From contig JBDTVS010000157.1 in NCBI GenBank assembly GCA_040007095.1, positions 1 to 33,060 on the forward strand: 33,060 nt of DNA. Direction: 5' to 3'. Source of the stretch: JBDTVS01 sp040007095. Lineage in GTDB: Bacteria > Acidobacteriota > Vicinamibacteria > Vicinamibacterales > CAVVIG01. Positions 17,262 to 24,395 of this stretch are shown here, one piece after another; the first letter of the stretch is position 1; each line of letters opens with the position of its first letter. Made by a program: the position numbers and the translations under genes. Under the pieces are notes generated by a model. That model was not told the DNA's origin and searched no databases. It saw nothing but the letters and a program-made list of their open reading frames with translations.

Positions 17262-18755
17262 ATGCCTGTGATCAGACCCCTTACTGGAACCCCGCCCGCA
17301 CGGGACACGACAACGACGCCAGCCGTCCTGGTCACGGGCGCGACTGGCTACATCGGGGGGCGGCTTGTGCCCGTCCTCGAAGCGGCGGGGGTACGGCTGC
17401 GCTGTCTTGCCCGTCGTCCCGACACGCTCGAGTCGCGCGTGGCACCGACGACGGAAGTCGTCACCGGAGACGTCTTCGATCCGGATTCGCTCGATCGCGC
17501 CCTCGCGGGTATCGACGTGGCCTATTACCTGGTCCACTCCATGGGAGCGCACGGCGACTACCTCGAACGGGATCGCCTGGCCGCCCAGAATGTTGGCGAC
17601 GCGGCGCGCCGGGCGGGCGTTCGGCGAATCGTCTATCTCGGGGGCCTCTCGAGCGGCCAAGAGGCGCTCAGTAAGCATCTCAAGAGCCGGATCGAAACGG
17701 GCGACGCGCTGAGGCGCAGCGGCGTCCCGGTGGTGGAGTTCCGGGCGTCGGTCGTCATCGGTTCGGGCAGTCTCTCGTTCGAGCTCATTCGCGCGCTCGT
17801 CGAGCGTCTGCCGGTGATGATTTGCCCGCGCTGGGTCTCGACGCTGGCGCAGCCCATCGGTATCGACGATCTCCTCGCGTACCTGGTCGCAGGGCTCCAC
17901 CTGCCTGACGGCCACGACCGCATCTTCGAAGTCGGCGGTGGCGATCGGGCGAGCTACGGCGATGTCATGCGCGAGTACGCGCGACAGCGTGGATTGAGGC
18001 GCGTCATGATCTCGGTGCCATTTCTGACGCCTCGGCTGTCGAGCCTGTGGCTGGGCCTCGTGACGCCCGTCTACGCCCGGGTCGGGCGCGAACTGATTGC
18101 GGGGCTGAAGAACACGTCCGTGGTCACCGATGCGGCGGCGCTTTCGGTATTCCCGATCCGGCCGATCCGTCTTCGGGAGGCCATCGGGCGGGCGATCCGC
18201 TACGAGGACCGCGCGTTCGCCCTGACACGGTGGTCTGATGCCCGCTCCTCGGGAGGTGACGTGCGGTCGCTGCCCGAGAGCCGATTCGGGAACAGGTTCG
18301 TCGATACGCGACAAATTCACGTACCTGTCAGCGCCGACCGCGCGTTCGTGCCGATCGCGAAGATCGGCGGCGAGCACGGATGGTACTTCGCCACGTGGTT
18401 GTGGCGGATTAGAGGAGTGATCGATCTGTTGATCGGCGGCGTCGGCATGCGTCGAGGGCGGCGCGATCCGAACGCACCCTCAGTTGGCGACGCGCTGGAC
18501 TTCTGGCGCGTCGAGGCCTACGAACCCGGACGACGCTTGAGGCTCGCGGCGGAAATGAAATTGCCGGGCCGGGCGTGGATCGAGTTCGCGGTCGTTCCGG
18601 CCGAGGGCGGCGCCGTCGTCAATCAGACCGCTGTATTCGACCCGGTCGGATTGTCCGGTCTGCTCTACTGGTACGCGCTCCTGCCAGTTCACGCCGTGAT
18701 GTTCGCGGGCATGCTGCGGGCGATCGCTCGTCGTGCTCGGAAAGGCGGAGATTGA
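17262..18755 (+). CDS. SDR-family NAD(P)-binding protein with C-terminal DUF2867 domain
   Basis: 497 residues from the ATG at 17262, with AGGG (17251-17254) 7 nt upstream and 4 bp after the regulator stop. The N-terminal atypical short-chain dehydrogenase domain (about 20-320) has the nucleotide motif VTGATGYIGGRL and the segments YYLVHSMG and RIVYLGGLSSG. A DUF2867-like domain (about 340-490; FWRVEAYEPGRRLRLAAEMK) follows, ending in a hydrophobic helix. SDR-DUF2867 proteins are recurrent members of these clusters; the substrate is unknown. It is co-transcribed with the regulator by spacing. Confidence 0.88.
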   Translation: MPVIRPLTGTPPARDTTTTPAVLVTGATGYIGGRLVPVLEAAGVRLRCLARRPDTLESRVAPTTEVVTGDVFDPDSLDRALAGIDVAYYLVHSMGAHGDYLERDRLAAQNVGDAARRAGVRRIVYLGGLSSGQEALSKHLKSRIETGDALRRSGVPVVEFRASVVIGSGSLSFELIRALVERLPVMICPRWVSTLAQPIGIDDLLAYLVAGLHLPDGHDRIFEVGGGDRASYGDVMREYARQRGLRRVMISVPFLTPRLSSLWLGLVTPVYARVGRELIAGLKNTSVVTDAAALSVFPIRPIRLREAIGRAIRYEDRAFALTRWSDARSSGGDVRSLPESRFGNRFVDTRQIHVPVSADRAFVPIAKIGGEHGWYFATWLWRIRGVIDLLIGGVGMRRGRRDPNAPSVGDALDFWRVEAYEPGRRLRLAAEMKLPGRAWIEFAVVPAEGGAVVNQTAVFDPVGLSGLLYWYALLPVHAVMFAGMLRAIARRARKGGD

Positions 18756-19609
18756 TCTCGGCTGCCGCGCCCGGTCTCTGGCGAACGACACCGATCGTGC
18801 CGGGCCCGATCGCGGCATTCGTCGGCCTGGCGGTAATCCTGACTGTTTTCTCCATGGTCTGGATCCTCAGCCTGAGACTTCGAGATGCCAGCATCGCGGA
18901 TGTCTGCTGGGGCCTCGGGTTCGTGCTGCTGGTGTGGGTCTATTGCGTGCTCTCACCAGCCTCGACACCACGATCCTGGCTGGTCGCGGTATTGATCACG
19001 GTCTGGGGCACGCGACTCTCCCTGCACATCTTTCTTCGTCGCTACGGGAAAGGCGAGGATCCCCGCTACCAATCGATGCGTGATTCCAATGGACGGGCCT
19101 TCTGGTGGCGCAGCCTGTTCACCGTCTTCTGGCTGCAAGGCGCCATCCTGTGGTTCGTCGCCCTGCCACTGCTGGTCGCGGTGCGTGCCACAGAACCCGC
19201 CGCCGTGACCGCGATCGATGGCGTGGGAGTCCTGCTATTCGCGATTGGTTTCGGCTTCGAAGTCGTCGGCGACTATCAACTCCACCAGTTCAAAGCCAAG
19301 CCCTCCAACCGGGGCCAGGTGCTGGATCGCGGGCTCTGGCGCTACACGCGGCATCCGAACTACTTCGGAGACGCCACGTTATGGTGGGGCGTGTTTCTTC
19401 TGGCGGCAGCTACGCCAGGCGGATGGCTCACCGTGCTGAGCCCGTCACTCATGACGATCCTGCTGCGGCGAGTCTCCGGAGTGACGCTGCTCGAAGCCGG
19501 CCTGAAGTCCTCGAAACCCGGCTATGGCGACTACATGACCCGCACGCCCGCGTTCTTACCGCGGTTTCCGCGCGCTGCAAGGTCCGCCGTCGGCGGCACA
19601 CGTGATTGA
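18752..19609 (+). CDS. DUF1295 integral membrane protein (steroid 5-alpha-reductase-like)
   Basis: 285 residues if translation starts at TTG 18752, which overlaps the upstream TGA (TTGA) and has AAAGG 6 nt upstream. GTG 18797 is an alternative. Six or so transmembrane helices are visible. The family signature near the C-terminus is RGLWRYTRHPNYFGDATLWW, shared with steroid 5-alpha-reductases and isoprenylcysteine methyltransferases that bind NADPH or SAM. The family probably reduces lipid double bonds, but the substrate here is unproven. It is the last gene of the rightward light-response operon. Confidence 0.88.
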   Translation: MISAAAPGLWRTTPIVPGPIAAFVGLAVILTVFSMVWILSLRLRDASIADVCWGLGFVLLVWVYCVLSPASTPRSWLVAVLITVWGTRLSLHIFLRRYGKGEDPRYQSMRDSNGRAFWWRSLFTVFWLQGAILWFVALPLLVAVRATEPAAVTAIDGVGVLLFAIGFGFEVVGDYQLHQFKAKPSNRGQVLDRGLWRYTRHPNYFGDATLWWGVFLLAAATPGGWLTVLSPSLMTILLRRVSGVTLLEAGLKSSKPGYGDYMTRTPAFLPRFPRAARSAVGGTRD

Positions 19610-19625
19610 TCGCCACCGAGCGTCG

Positions 19626-20063
19626 TCACCGACCGCTGTTCCCTTCGATATCCAAGCCTGATCCCACTTCCATCGGCGTCTCCGCGAACACCTCCATGTT
19701 GCCCAGTGCGGTCAATCTCGCGGCGGCGTCTTTAACAGCCTGATCGAAAAGCACCACCGACTCCTCGGGCACGTGGCCCTCAACGTCCAGGCGCAGCAGC
19801 TGCAGCTGATTCAAGCAGTTGTTGACGATATCCTGGACCGTTCGCATCGTGACCTGGACCACCCGCAGCCGCTCGGCCTGCAACTGCGCCTCGTACATGA
19901 CGCGGGCGTCGCTGACGATTGGCGCCAACTGCGACGCCGCAGTGGAGAGCATCCGGACGTCATCGCGGCTGAACTCGCGCGGCTCGATCGTCTGCACGGC
20001 CATGACGCCGAGCAGCATTCGACGAACGCTGCATCCCGCCTCGCGGCGTTGCTCAACGCTCAA
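19626..20063 (-). pseudogene. Truncated GAF/histidine-kinase-like fragment
   Basis: About 145 codons. The first recognisable part is only the last third of a GAF domain (LGVMAVQTIEPREFSRDDVRMLS). A helical dimerisation-like region follows (VTMRTVQDIVNNCLNQLQLLR), where Asn-Asn stands in place of a phosphoacceptor His. This is the tail of a family of GAF proteins with a degenerate kinase core. The rest of the GAF domain is missing: the in-frame sequence upstream is Arg-rich, unlike GAF, and runs toward the ModE-like gene. I read it as a decayed remnant cut off at its 5' side. A short functional protein is possible but less likely. Confidence 0.6.
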
Positions 20064-20168
20064 ATACTCCCGGTATTCTCGCGTTTCGTGCCTTGCGATC
20101 CGGCCGCATCGTTCACCTCGGTGCGACGACGGACTCTCACCACGGGCTGCTGGCGTACTATTAGGCTC

Positions 20169-20540
20169 ATGACCCGCGTGCTCCTTCGACTCTACTTGAG
20201 CGACGACCGGCCGCTCGGCCCAGGAAAAGTCCAGATTCTGGAGTCGATTCGCGACGGCGGTTCGATCAGCGAAGCGGCCCGCGGCATGAAGATGTCGTAC
20301 CGTTCCGCCTGGCTTTTGGTCCAGAGCATGAACCTGCTGTTCCGTGAGCCAGTGGTCAATACGACGCTGGGAGGGCGCGGCGGCGGGTCGGCGACGCTGA
20401 CCGAATTCGGCGCAACGGTCATCCGACGCTACCGGTCCATGGAACGGGCAACACGGCGCACGATCGCGAAAGACCTGGCGGTCCTCGAACGAAGTCTCCG
20501 ATCGGGCCGCCGAAGAACCCGTAAGACAGCCTCCCGGTAG
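20169..20540 (+). CDS. ModE-like winged-helix regulator, DNA-binding domain only
   Basis: 123 residues from the ATG at 20169. The N-terminal domain matches ModE (LysR-type winged helix): GPGKVQILESIRDGGSISEA, AARGMKMSYRSAWLLVQSMN and LGGRGGGSATLTEFGATVI. The C-terminal molybdate-sensing TOBE domains of E. coli ModE are absent; after about residue 95 only a basic tail remains. Sitting upstream of a tungstate-type transporter and Moco genes, it most likely regulates them. How it would sense oxyanion without TOBE domains is open. Confidence 0.85.
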   Translation: MTRVLLRLYLSDDRPLGPGKVQILESIRDGGSISEAARGMKMSYRSAWLLVQSMNLLFREPVVNTTLGGRGGGSATLTEFGATVIRRYRSMERATRRTIAKDLAVLERSLRSGRRRTRKTASR

Positions 20541-20567
20541 GCCGTCGGGATGACCGAGAACATCTCA

Positions 20568-20624
20568 GTGTTGTACCTCGGTGCACTCGATGTGCTCGGT
20601 GGTAAACGTGAATCTGATACACGA
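20568..20624. repeat. Dispersed intergenic repeat (GGTGCACTCGG type), copy 1
   Basis: This segment matches, in inverted orientation, 22873-22945 (shared core TACCTCGGTGCACTC and TGTGCTCGGTGGT). It lacks about 11 bases of the internal tandem unit found there. The two copies bracket the tungstate transporter genes. Confidence 0.75.
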
Positions 20625-20647
20625 GCGCCCGGCCGGATCTTCACCGC

Positions 20648-20670
20648 CGCTATATTTCCTGAGATATTCT
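20648..20670. promoter_or_regulatory. Possible ModE-type operator upstream of tupA
   Basis: CGCTATAT (20648-20655) equals the half-site of the E. coli ModE box. An imperfect inverted half, ATATTCTG, follows after 7-8 bases (5 of 8 positions pair). It lies 25-48 bp before tupA, downstream of the ModE-like gene. Similarity is partial, so this is a candidate only. Confidence 0.35.
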
Positions 20671-20695
20671 GAGACGGATCAGGCTCACGAAGGAT

Positions 20696-21586
20696 ATGTC
20701 CCACGCCACACGCCGCGGCCTGGCTGCGGAGCGCACCCGTCGGCTCGCGCGGTTGTTCGTGCTGCCTCTCGCGCTGGCACTTTCAGCCGCAGCGACTGCG
20801 GGCCAGTCTGCGCCGGCCAGGCTGCGCCTGGCCACCACGACCAGCGTCGACAACTCGGGCCTGCTGGCGGCGATTCTGCCGACCTTCGAGCGAACGGCTC
20901 ATGTCAAGGTCGATGTCCTGGCCGTGGGCAGCGGTCAGGCGCTCGGCCTGCTCAAGCGCGGCGATGCCGCGGCAGGGCTGACCCACGATCCCAACGCCGA
21001 AGCGTCCACGCTCGACGCCTGGGTGATCACGAGCTACCGCAAGATCATGTTCAACGACTTCATCATCGTGGGACCGAAGGAAGATCCTGCTGGCGTGGCG
21101 CACGCATCCAATGCGATTGACGCCATGCGCCGCATCGCGGCGAGCGGCGCCCTGTTCGCGTCGCGCGGCGATGCATCCGGAACCTACTCGCGTGAGCAGC
21201 AGCTCTGGGCTCTCGCGAAGCAACAGCCGGTCCGGGGCGGCCTCCTCGAGACCGGACAGGGCATGTCGGCGACGCTTCGAGTCGCCAGTGAGAAGTTGGC
21301 ATACACGCTGACCGATCGGGCCACCTTTGAAGAGGTCCGGTCTGGACTGCGATTAGCCCTGCTTTACGAAGGTGGCCCCGACCTGCTGAACACCTACGCC
21401 TTTTTTCTGCGCGCCGGCTTGACCCGAACCGAGCGCGAGGCCGCCACCGCGCTGGGCGAGTGGTTGGCGGATGGCGACGGCCGCCGGCTGATCGCCGGTT
21501 ATCTGGCTCACGGGCAGGCGGTTTTCACGATCTGGCCGCCGGGAACCCCTCGCAGTCGTCCCACCGACCTCCCGAATGCTCGCTGA
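20696..21586 (+). CDS. tupA: Tungstate/molybdate-type ABC transporter substrate-binding protein (TupA-like)
   Basis: 296 residues with an N-terminal signal segment (LFVLPLALALSAAATAG). The mature protein begins with LRLATTTSVDNSGLL, the TTTS oxyanion-binding signature of TupA, which distinguishes it from ModA. Further TupA segments are GSGQALGLLKRGDAAAGLTHDP, FNDFIIVGP, FASRGDASGTYSREQQLW and GGLLETGQGMSATLRVASE. TupA proteins bind tungstate very tightly and, with lower affinity, molybdate. The AAGGA before the ATG at 20696 is unusually close, so the true start may be slightly downstream. First gene of tupABC, overlapping tupB by 11 bp. Confidence 0.92.
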   Translation: MSHATRRGLAAERTRRLARLFVLPLALALSAAATAGQSAPARLRLATTTSVDNSGLLAAILPTFERTAHVKVDVLAVGSGQALGLLKRGDAAAGLTHDPNAEASTLDAWVITSYRKIMFNDFIIVGPKEDPAGVAHASNAIDAMRRIAASGALFASRGDASGTYSREQQLWALAKQQPVRGGLLETGQGMSATLRVASEKLAYTLTDRATFEEVRSGLRLALLYEGGPDLLNTYAFFLRAGLTRTEREAATALGEWLADGDGRRLIAGYLAHGQAVFTIWPPGTPRSRPTDLPNAR

Positions 21587-22256
21587 AGTCGGGCGCGCGC
21601 TGGCGCTGATTGTCCGCGGCGATGTCGAGGTCTGGCAGATCGCCGGCGTGTCGTTCACCGTCTCGCTCACAGCAGTCTTCACCGCGGTGATTCTGGGGCT
21701 GCCGATGGCGTACGTTCTCGCGGCGTCCGGCGCTCGTCGCGCGCGAGTCGGCATGTGGCTCGCACACAGCCTGGCGGCGCTTCCGACGGTCGTCATCGGG
21801 CTCACCCTGTACATGCTGCTATCGGCAAGCGGTCCCCTCGGCTGGGCCCGACTGCTCTACACGCGCACGGCGATGGCTGCGGCCCAGTTCGTCCTTGCGC
21901 TTCCACTCGTCGTTGCTGTCGTGCTGGGTGCCCTTCGCGGGTTGCCTCCGTCGGCGGGCGAAGCGCTGGTAACGCACGGCGTCACACGCGCGCGACACAT
22001 GGGGTGGCTGCTGTGGGAAGTGAAATCAGCCGTCGTATCCGGCACCTTTCTGGCGTTTTCGCGCGCCTTCACCGAACTCGGCGCGGCCTTGATTGTCGGC
22101 GGCAATATTCGGGGCGCGACACGGACGCTGACGACCTATATCGCGCTCGAGTACGACCGCGGCGATGATGCCCGAGCGATTGCCTTGGGACTCATCCTGC
22201 TTGCGGTCGCGCTGGTCACGAACTCGGTCATGCATGTGCTGGTCAGTGAGCGATGA
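21576..22256 (+). CDS. tupB: Tungstate-type ABC transporter permease (TupB-like)
   Basis: 226 residues with about five transmembrane helices and the inner-membrane-component loop EALVTHGVTRARHMGWLLW that docks the ATPase (EAA-type motif). The region FLAFSRAFTELGAALIVGGNIRGATRTLTTYI is characteristic of Tup permeases. It overlaps tupA by 11 bp and tupC by 4 bp (ATGA). Confidence 0.92.
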   Translation: MLAEVGRALALIVRGDVEVWQIAGVSFTVSLTAVFTAVILGLPMAYVLAASGARRARVGMWLAHSLAALPTVVIGLTLYMLLSASGPLGWARLLYTRTAMAAAQFVLALPLVVAVVLGALRGLPPSAGEALVTHGVTRARHMGWLLWEVKSAVVSGTFLAFSRAFTELGAALIVGGNIRGATRTLTTYIALEYDRGDDARAIALGLILLAVALVTNSVMHVLVSER

Positions 22257-22849
22257 CCGATCGACCTGATCGCGTCACGCGCACGCGGCACCTGACGGTC
22301 GGATACTCAGGCAGAGCCGCCGCCACGATCCCCGATCTCGATCTGATCGGAGGTGTCGTCTGGCACGTGACGGGGCCCAATGGCTCGGGCAAGACGGCTC
22401 TCTTGAAAACCCTGGCTGGCCTTCTGCCGCCGATTGCCGGCGAGGTAGAACGGCGATGCGGATTCGGCACGGCCGGGGCGATCTACATTCACTCCGTGCC
22501 GTATATGTTTGCCGGCAGCGTGCGGCGTAATCTGGCACTCGCCCAGCCAGAAGACGACGAGGTGCGGGCGGTCGCGGAGGTGTTTGGACTGTCTGCCCTG
22601 CTTGGGAGAGAGGCGACGACCCTCTCGCACGGGGAACAGCGACGGCTGGCGCTCGCGCGGGCGGTCGTCGCGCGGCCATCGCTGCTGTTCATCGACGAAC
22701 CGGAAGGCGGACTCGATGATGAGGCGATCCAGGCATGGCGGGCCTGCGCGCTCCGAGCGGTCCATGCACGAGAGCCCGTCCTGATGGTCGCGGCCCATCG
22801 CCCGATCGCCTTCGAGGCCATCCCCGTGAGGGAAATTCGCCTGTCGTAA
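22253..22849 (+). CDS. tupC: Tungstate-type ABC transporter ATP-binding protein (TupC-like)
   Basis: 198 residues, short for an ABC ATPase. Walker A is GPNGSGKT, the signature is LSHGEQRRLALARA (LSHGE in place of LSGGQ), and Walker B with catalytic Glu is LLFIDEPEGGLDDE. The H-loop His lies in AAHRP. Hydrolyses ATP to drive import through TupB. Start overlaps the tupB stop (ATGA). Confidence 0.9.
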   Translation: MTDRPDRVTRTRHLTVGYSGRAAATIPDLDLIGGVVWHVTGPNGSGKTALLKTLAGLLPPIAGEVERRCGFGTAGAIYIHSVPYMFAGSVRRNLALAQPEDDEVRAVAEVFGLSALLGREATTLSHGEQRRLALARAVVARPSLLFIDEPEGGLDDEAIQAWRACALRAVHAREPVLMVAAHRPIAFEAIPVREIRLS

Positions 22850-22872
22850 CGATCGCCGGTCAGGTTCCATCT

Positions 22873-22945
22873 CGTCGTGTACGAAGTTGAGGTTCACCAC
22901 CGAGCACACCGAGTGCACCCGAGTGCACCGAGGTAGAACATCAGG
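22873..22945. repeat. Dispersed intergenic repeat (GGTGCACTCGG type), copy 2, inverted
   Basis: Inverted copy of 20568-20624. Its core contains near-tandem units of ACCGAG and GTGCACC (CACCGAGCACACCGAGTGCA). It lies 24 bp after the tupC stop. Copy 1 is shorter by about one 11-base unit, as expected from slippage. Confidence 0.75.
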
Positions 22946-23065
22946 TTTCTTCTCCGCGATCTCGGCGACCCCGGTGGTTGACCCTGAAACTGAGACATTA
23001 CCTTCCATCCACTACAATTGAGGTTTCGAGCGCTTCTCGCCTGTTCGTAGTGTGGGGCTTGGTGA

Positions 23066-23105
23066 CCGCGTTTTAGCTGCATGTAGTGTCCGCCTTCAGG
23101 CGCGA
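23066..23105 (-). repeat. REP-like element with hairpin CGCCT-TC-AGGCG, copy 1
   Basis: On the minus strand this reads CGCCTGAAGGCGGACACTAC and continues into AAAACGCGGT. A second copy lies at 27266-27296 on the plus strand. The hairpin stem differs between copies (CGCCT/AGGCG here, GGCT/AGCC there) but pairs in both. This element family is, to my knowledge, frequent between acidobacterial genes. The rest of the 280-bp tupC-moeA gap shows nothing else definite. Confidence 0.65.
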
Positions 23106-23129
23106 GACGCTTGAGTCTTCCCTCCGACA

Positions 23130-24395
23130 ATGTCGGTACGCATGAACGACCACGACAAAAGAGCGGTGGACGATGTGCGGATGCGCGGCTTCGCGCACCG
23201 TCATACAGTCGCCGCCGCCCTGGCCTGGCTCGATGCGCAATTGCAGCCGCCAGGCACCGAGATGGTGCACCTCCGGATGGCCGGCGGTCGCGTGTTGACG
23301 GCGCCCATCGTCAGCCAGGTGGACGTGCCCGGGTTCGACCGCGCCACCATGGACGGGTACGCGGTCCTGGCTGACAGCACGGAAGGGGCGACGTCATACA
23401 ACCGCCTTCCGTTGATCGTGATCGGGGATTCGCTGCCGGGACATCCGTTCGATGGCTCGGTCGGCGTCGGCCAGGGCGTCCGAATCATGACCGGTGCCCC
23501 GCTGCCGCGAGGGTGCGACGCCGTGCTGCCCGCCGAGTGGATCGACGACGCAGCCGATGCCCCCGGAAGGGTCAGCGCCCTCGCCGCTGTATCGCCCGGC
23601 AAGAACGTCGGCAGAACCGGCGAGGACATCGTCAGAGGCAGCACGCTCTTTCAGGCCGGACGGGTACTGCGCCCGCAGGACCTGGGGGTACTCAGCTCGA
23701 TCGGGGTGGCAGAGGTTGAGGTGTTCACCCGACCACGCGTCCGGTTGGTGGTGACAGGCAACGAACTACTGCCCTCCGGGTCGCAGCCCCACGGTTATCA
23801 AATCGCGGACGCCAACGGTCCGATGGTCGCCGCCCTCGTCGAACGGGACGGAGGTCTCGTCGATTTCCCCGGGCTGGTGCCCGATCGCCACGATGCGATC
23901 GCGGATGCGCTTCTTGCCGACGCCGAGGTCATCATCGTCTCAGGTGGATCGAGCGTCGGCATCGAGGATCTTGCGCCGACGATTCTCGCACAGCTCGGCA
24001 ATCTGGCCATTCACGGCATCGCCATGCGGCCGAGCAGTCCGACCGGCATGGGGCGAATCGGGGCGCGGCTCGTGTTTCTCCTTCCCGGCAATCCCGTCTC
24101 ATGTTTCTGTGCGTACGATTTCTTCGCCGGCCGCGCAATTCGCGCTCTGGGTGGACGCAGCAAGGCGTGGCCGTACCGCCCTCTTCGCGCCCGGTTGGCG
24201 CGCAAGATCAGCTCGCCGATCGGGCGGCTCGACTATGCGCGAGTGCAACTGGTCGATGGGATGGTTGAGCCGCTCGCCGTCGGCGGCGCGTCGATGCTCT
24301 CCTCGACCACGCGCGCCGATGGCTTCGTCATCGTTCCCGACGACAGCGAGGGGTTCGCTCCCGGCGCCGAGGTGGAGGTCTGGCTCTATGCGTGA
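23130..24395 (+). CDS. moeA: Molybdopterin molybdenumtransferase MoeA
   Basis: 421 residues, full length for MoeA. Family motifs in order: PGFDRATMDGYAV, MTGAPLPRGCDAVLPAEW, VVTGNELLPSG, IVSGGSSVGIEDL and FLLPGNPVSCF, then a C-terminal barrel. It inserts Mo (or W) into adenylylated molybdopterin. Start is uncertain between ATG 23130 and ATG 23142; neither has a strong ribosome site. It overlaps the following moeA-like gene by 8 bp. Confidence 0.93.
   Translation: MSVRMNDHDKRAVDDVRMRGFAHRHTVAAALAWLDAQLQPPGTEMVHLRMAGGRVLTAPIVSQVDVPGFDRATMDGYAVLADSTEGATSYNRLPLIVIGDSLPGHPFDGSVGVGQGVRIMTGAPLPRGCDAVLPAEWIDDAADAPGRVSALAAVSPGKNVGRTGEDIVRGSTLFQAGRVLRPQDLGVLSSIGVAEVEVFTRPRVRLVVTGNELLPSGSQPHGYQIADANGPMVAALVERDGGLVDFPGLVPDRHDAIADALLADAEVIIVSGGSSVGIEDLAPTILAQLGNLAIHGIAMRPSSPTGMGRIGARLVFLLPGNPVSCFCAYDFFAGRAIRALGGRSKAWPYRPLRARLARKISSPIGRLDYARVQLVDGMVEPLAVGGASMLSSTTRADGFVIVPDDSEGFAPGAEVEVWLYA

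Noticed and set aside
20568..22945. CRISPR-like interpretation of the ACCGAG/GTGCAC repeats
   Set aside because: Units are too short and adjoining, without spacers, and no cas genes are present. They form a dispersed intergenic repeat.
22977..22998. GGTTGACCCTGAAACTGAGA-like segment that resembles an insertion-sequence end
   Set aside because: No partner end, target duplication or transposase remnant was found nearby, so the likeness is not enough.
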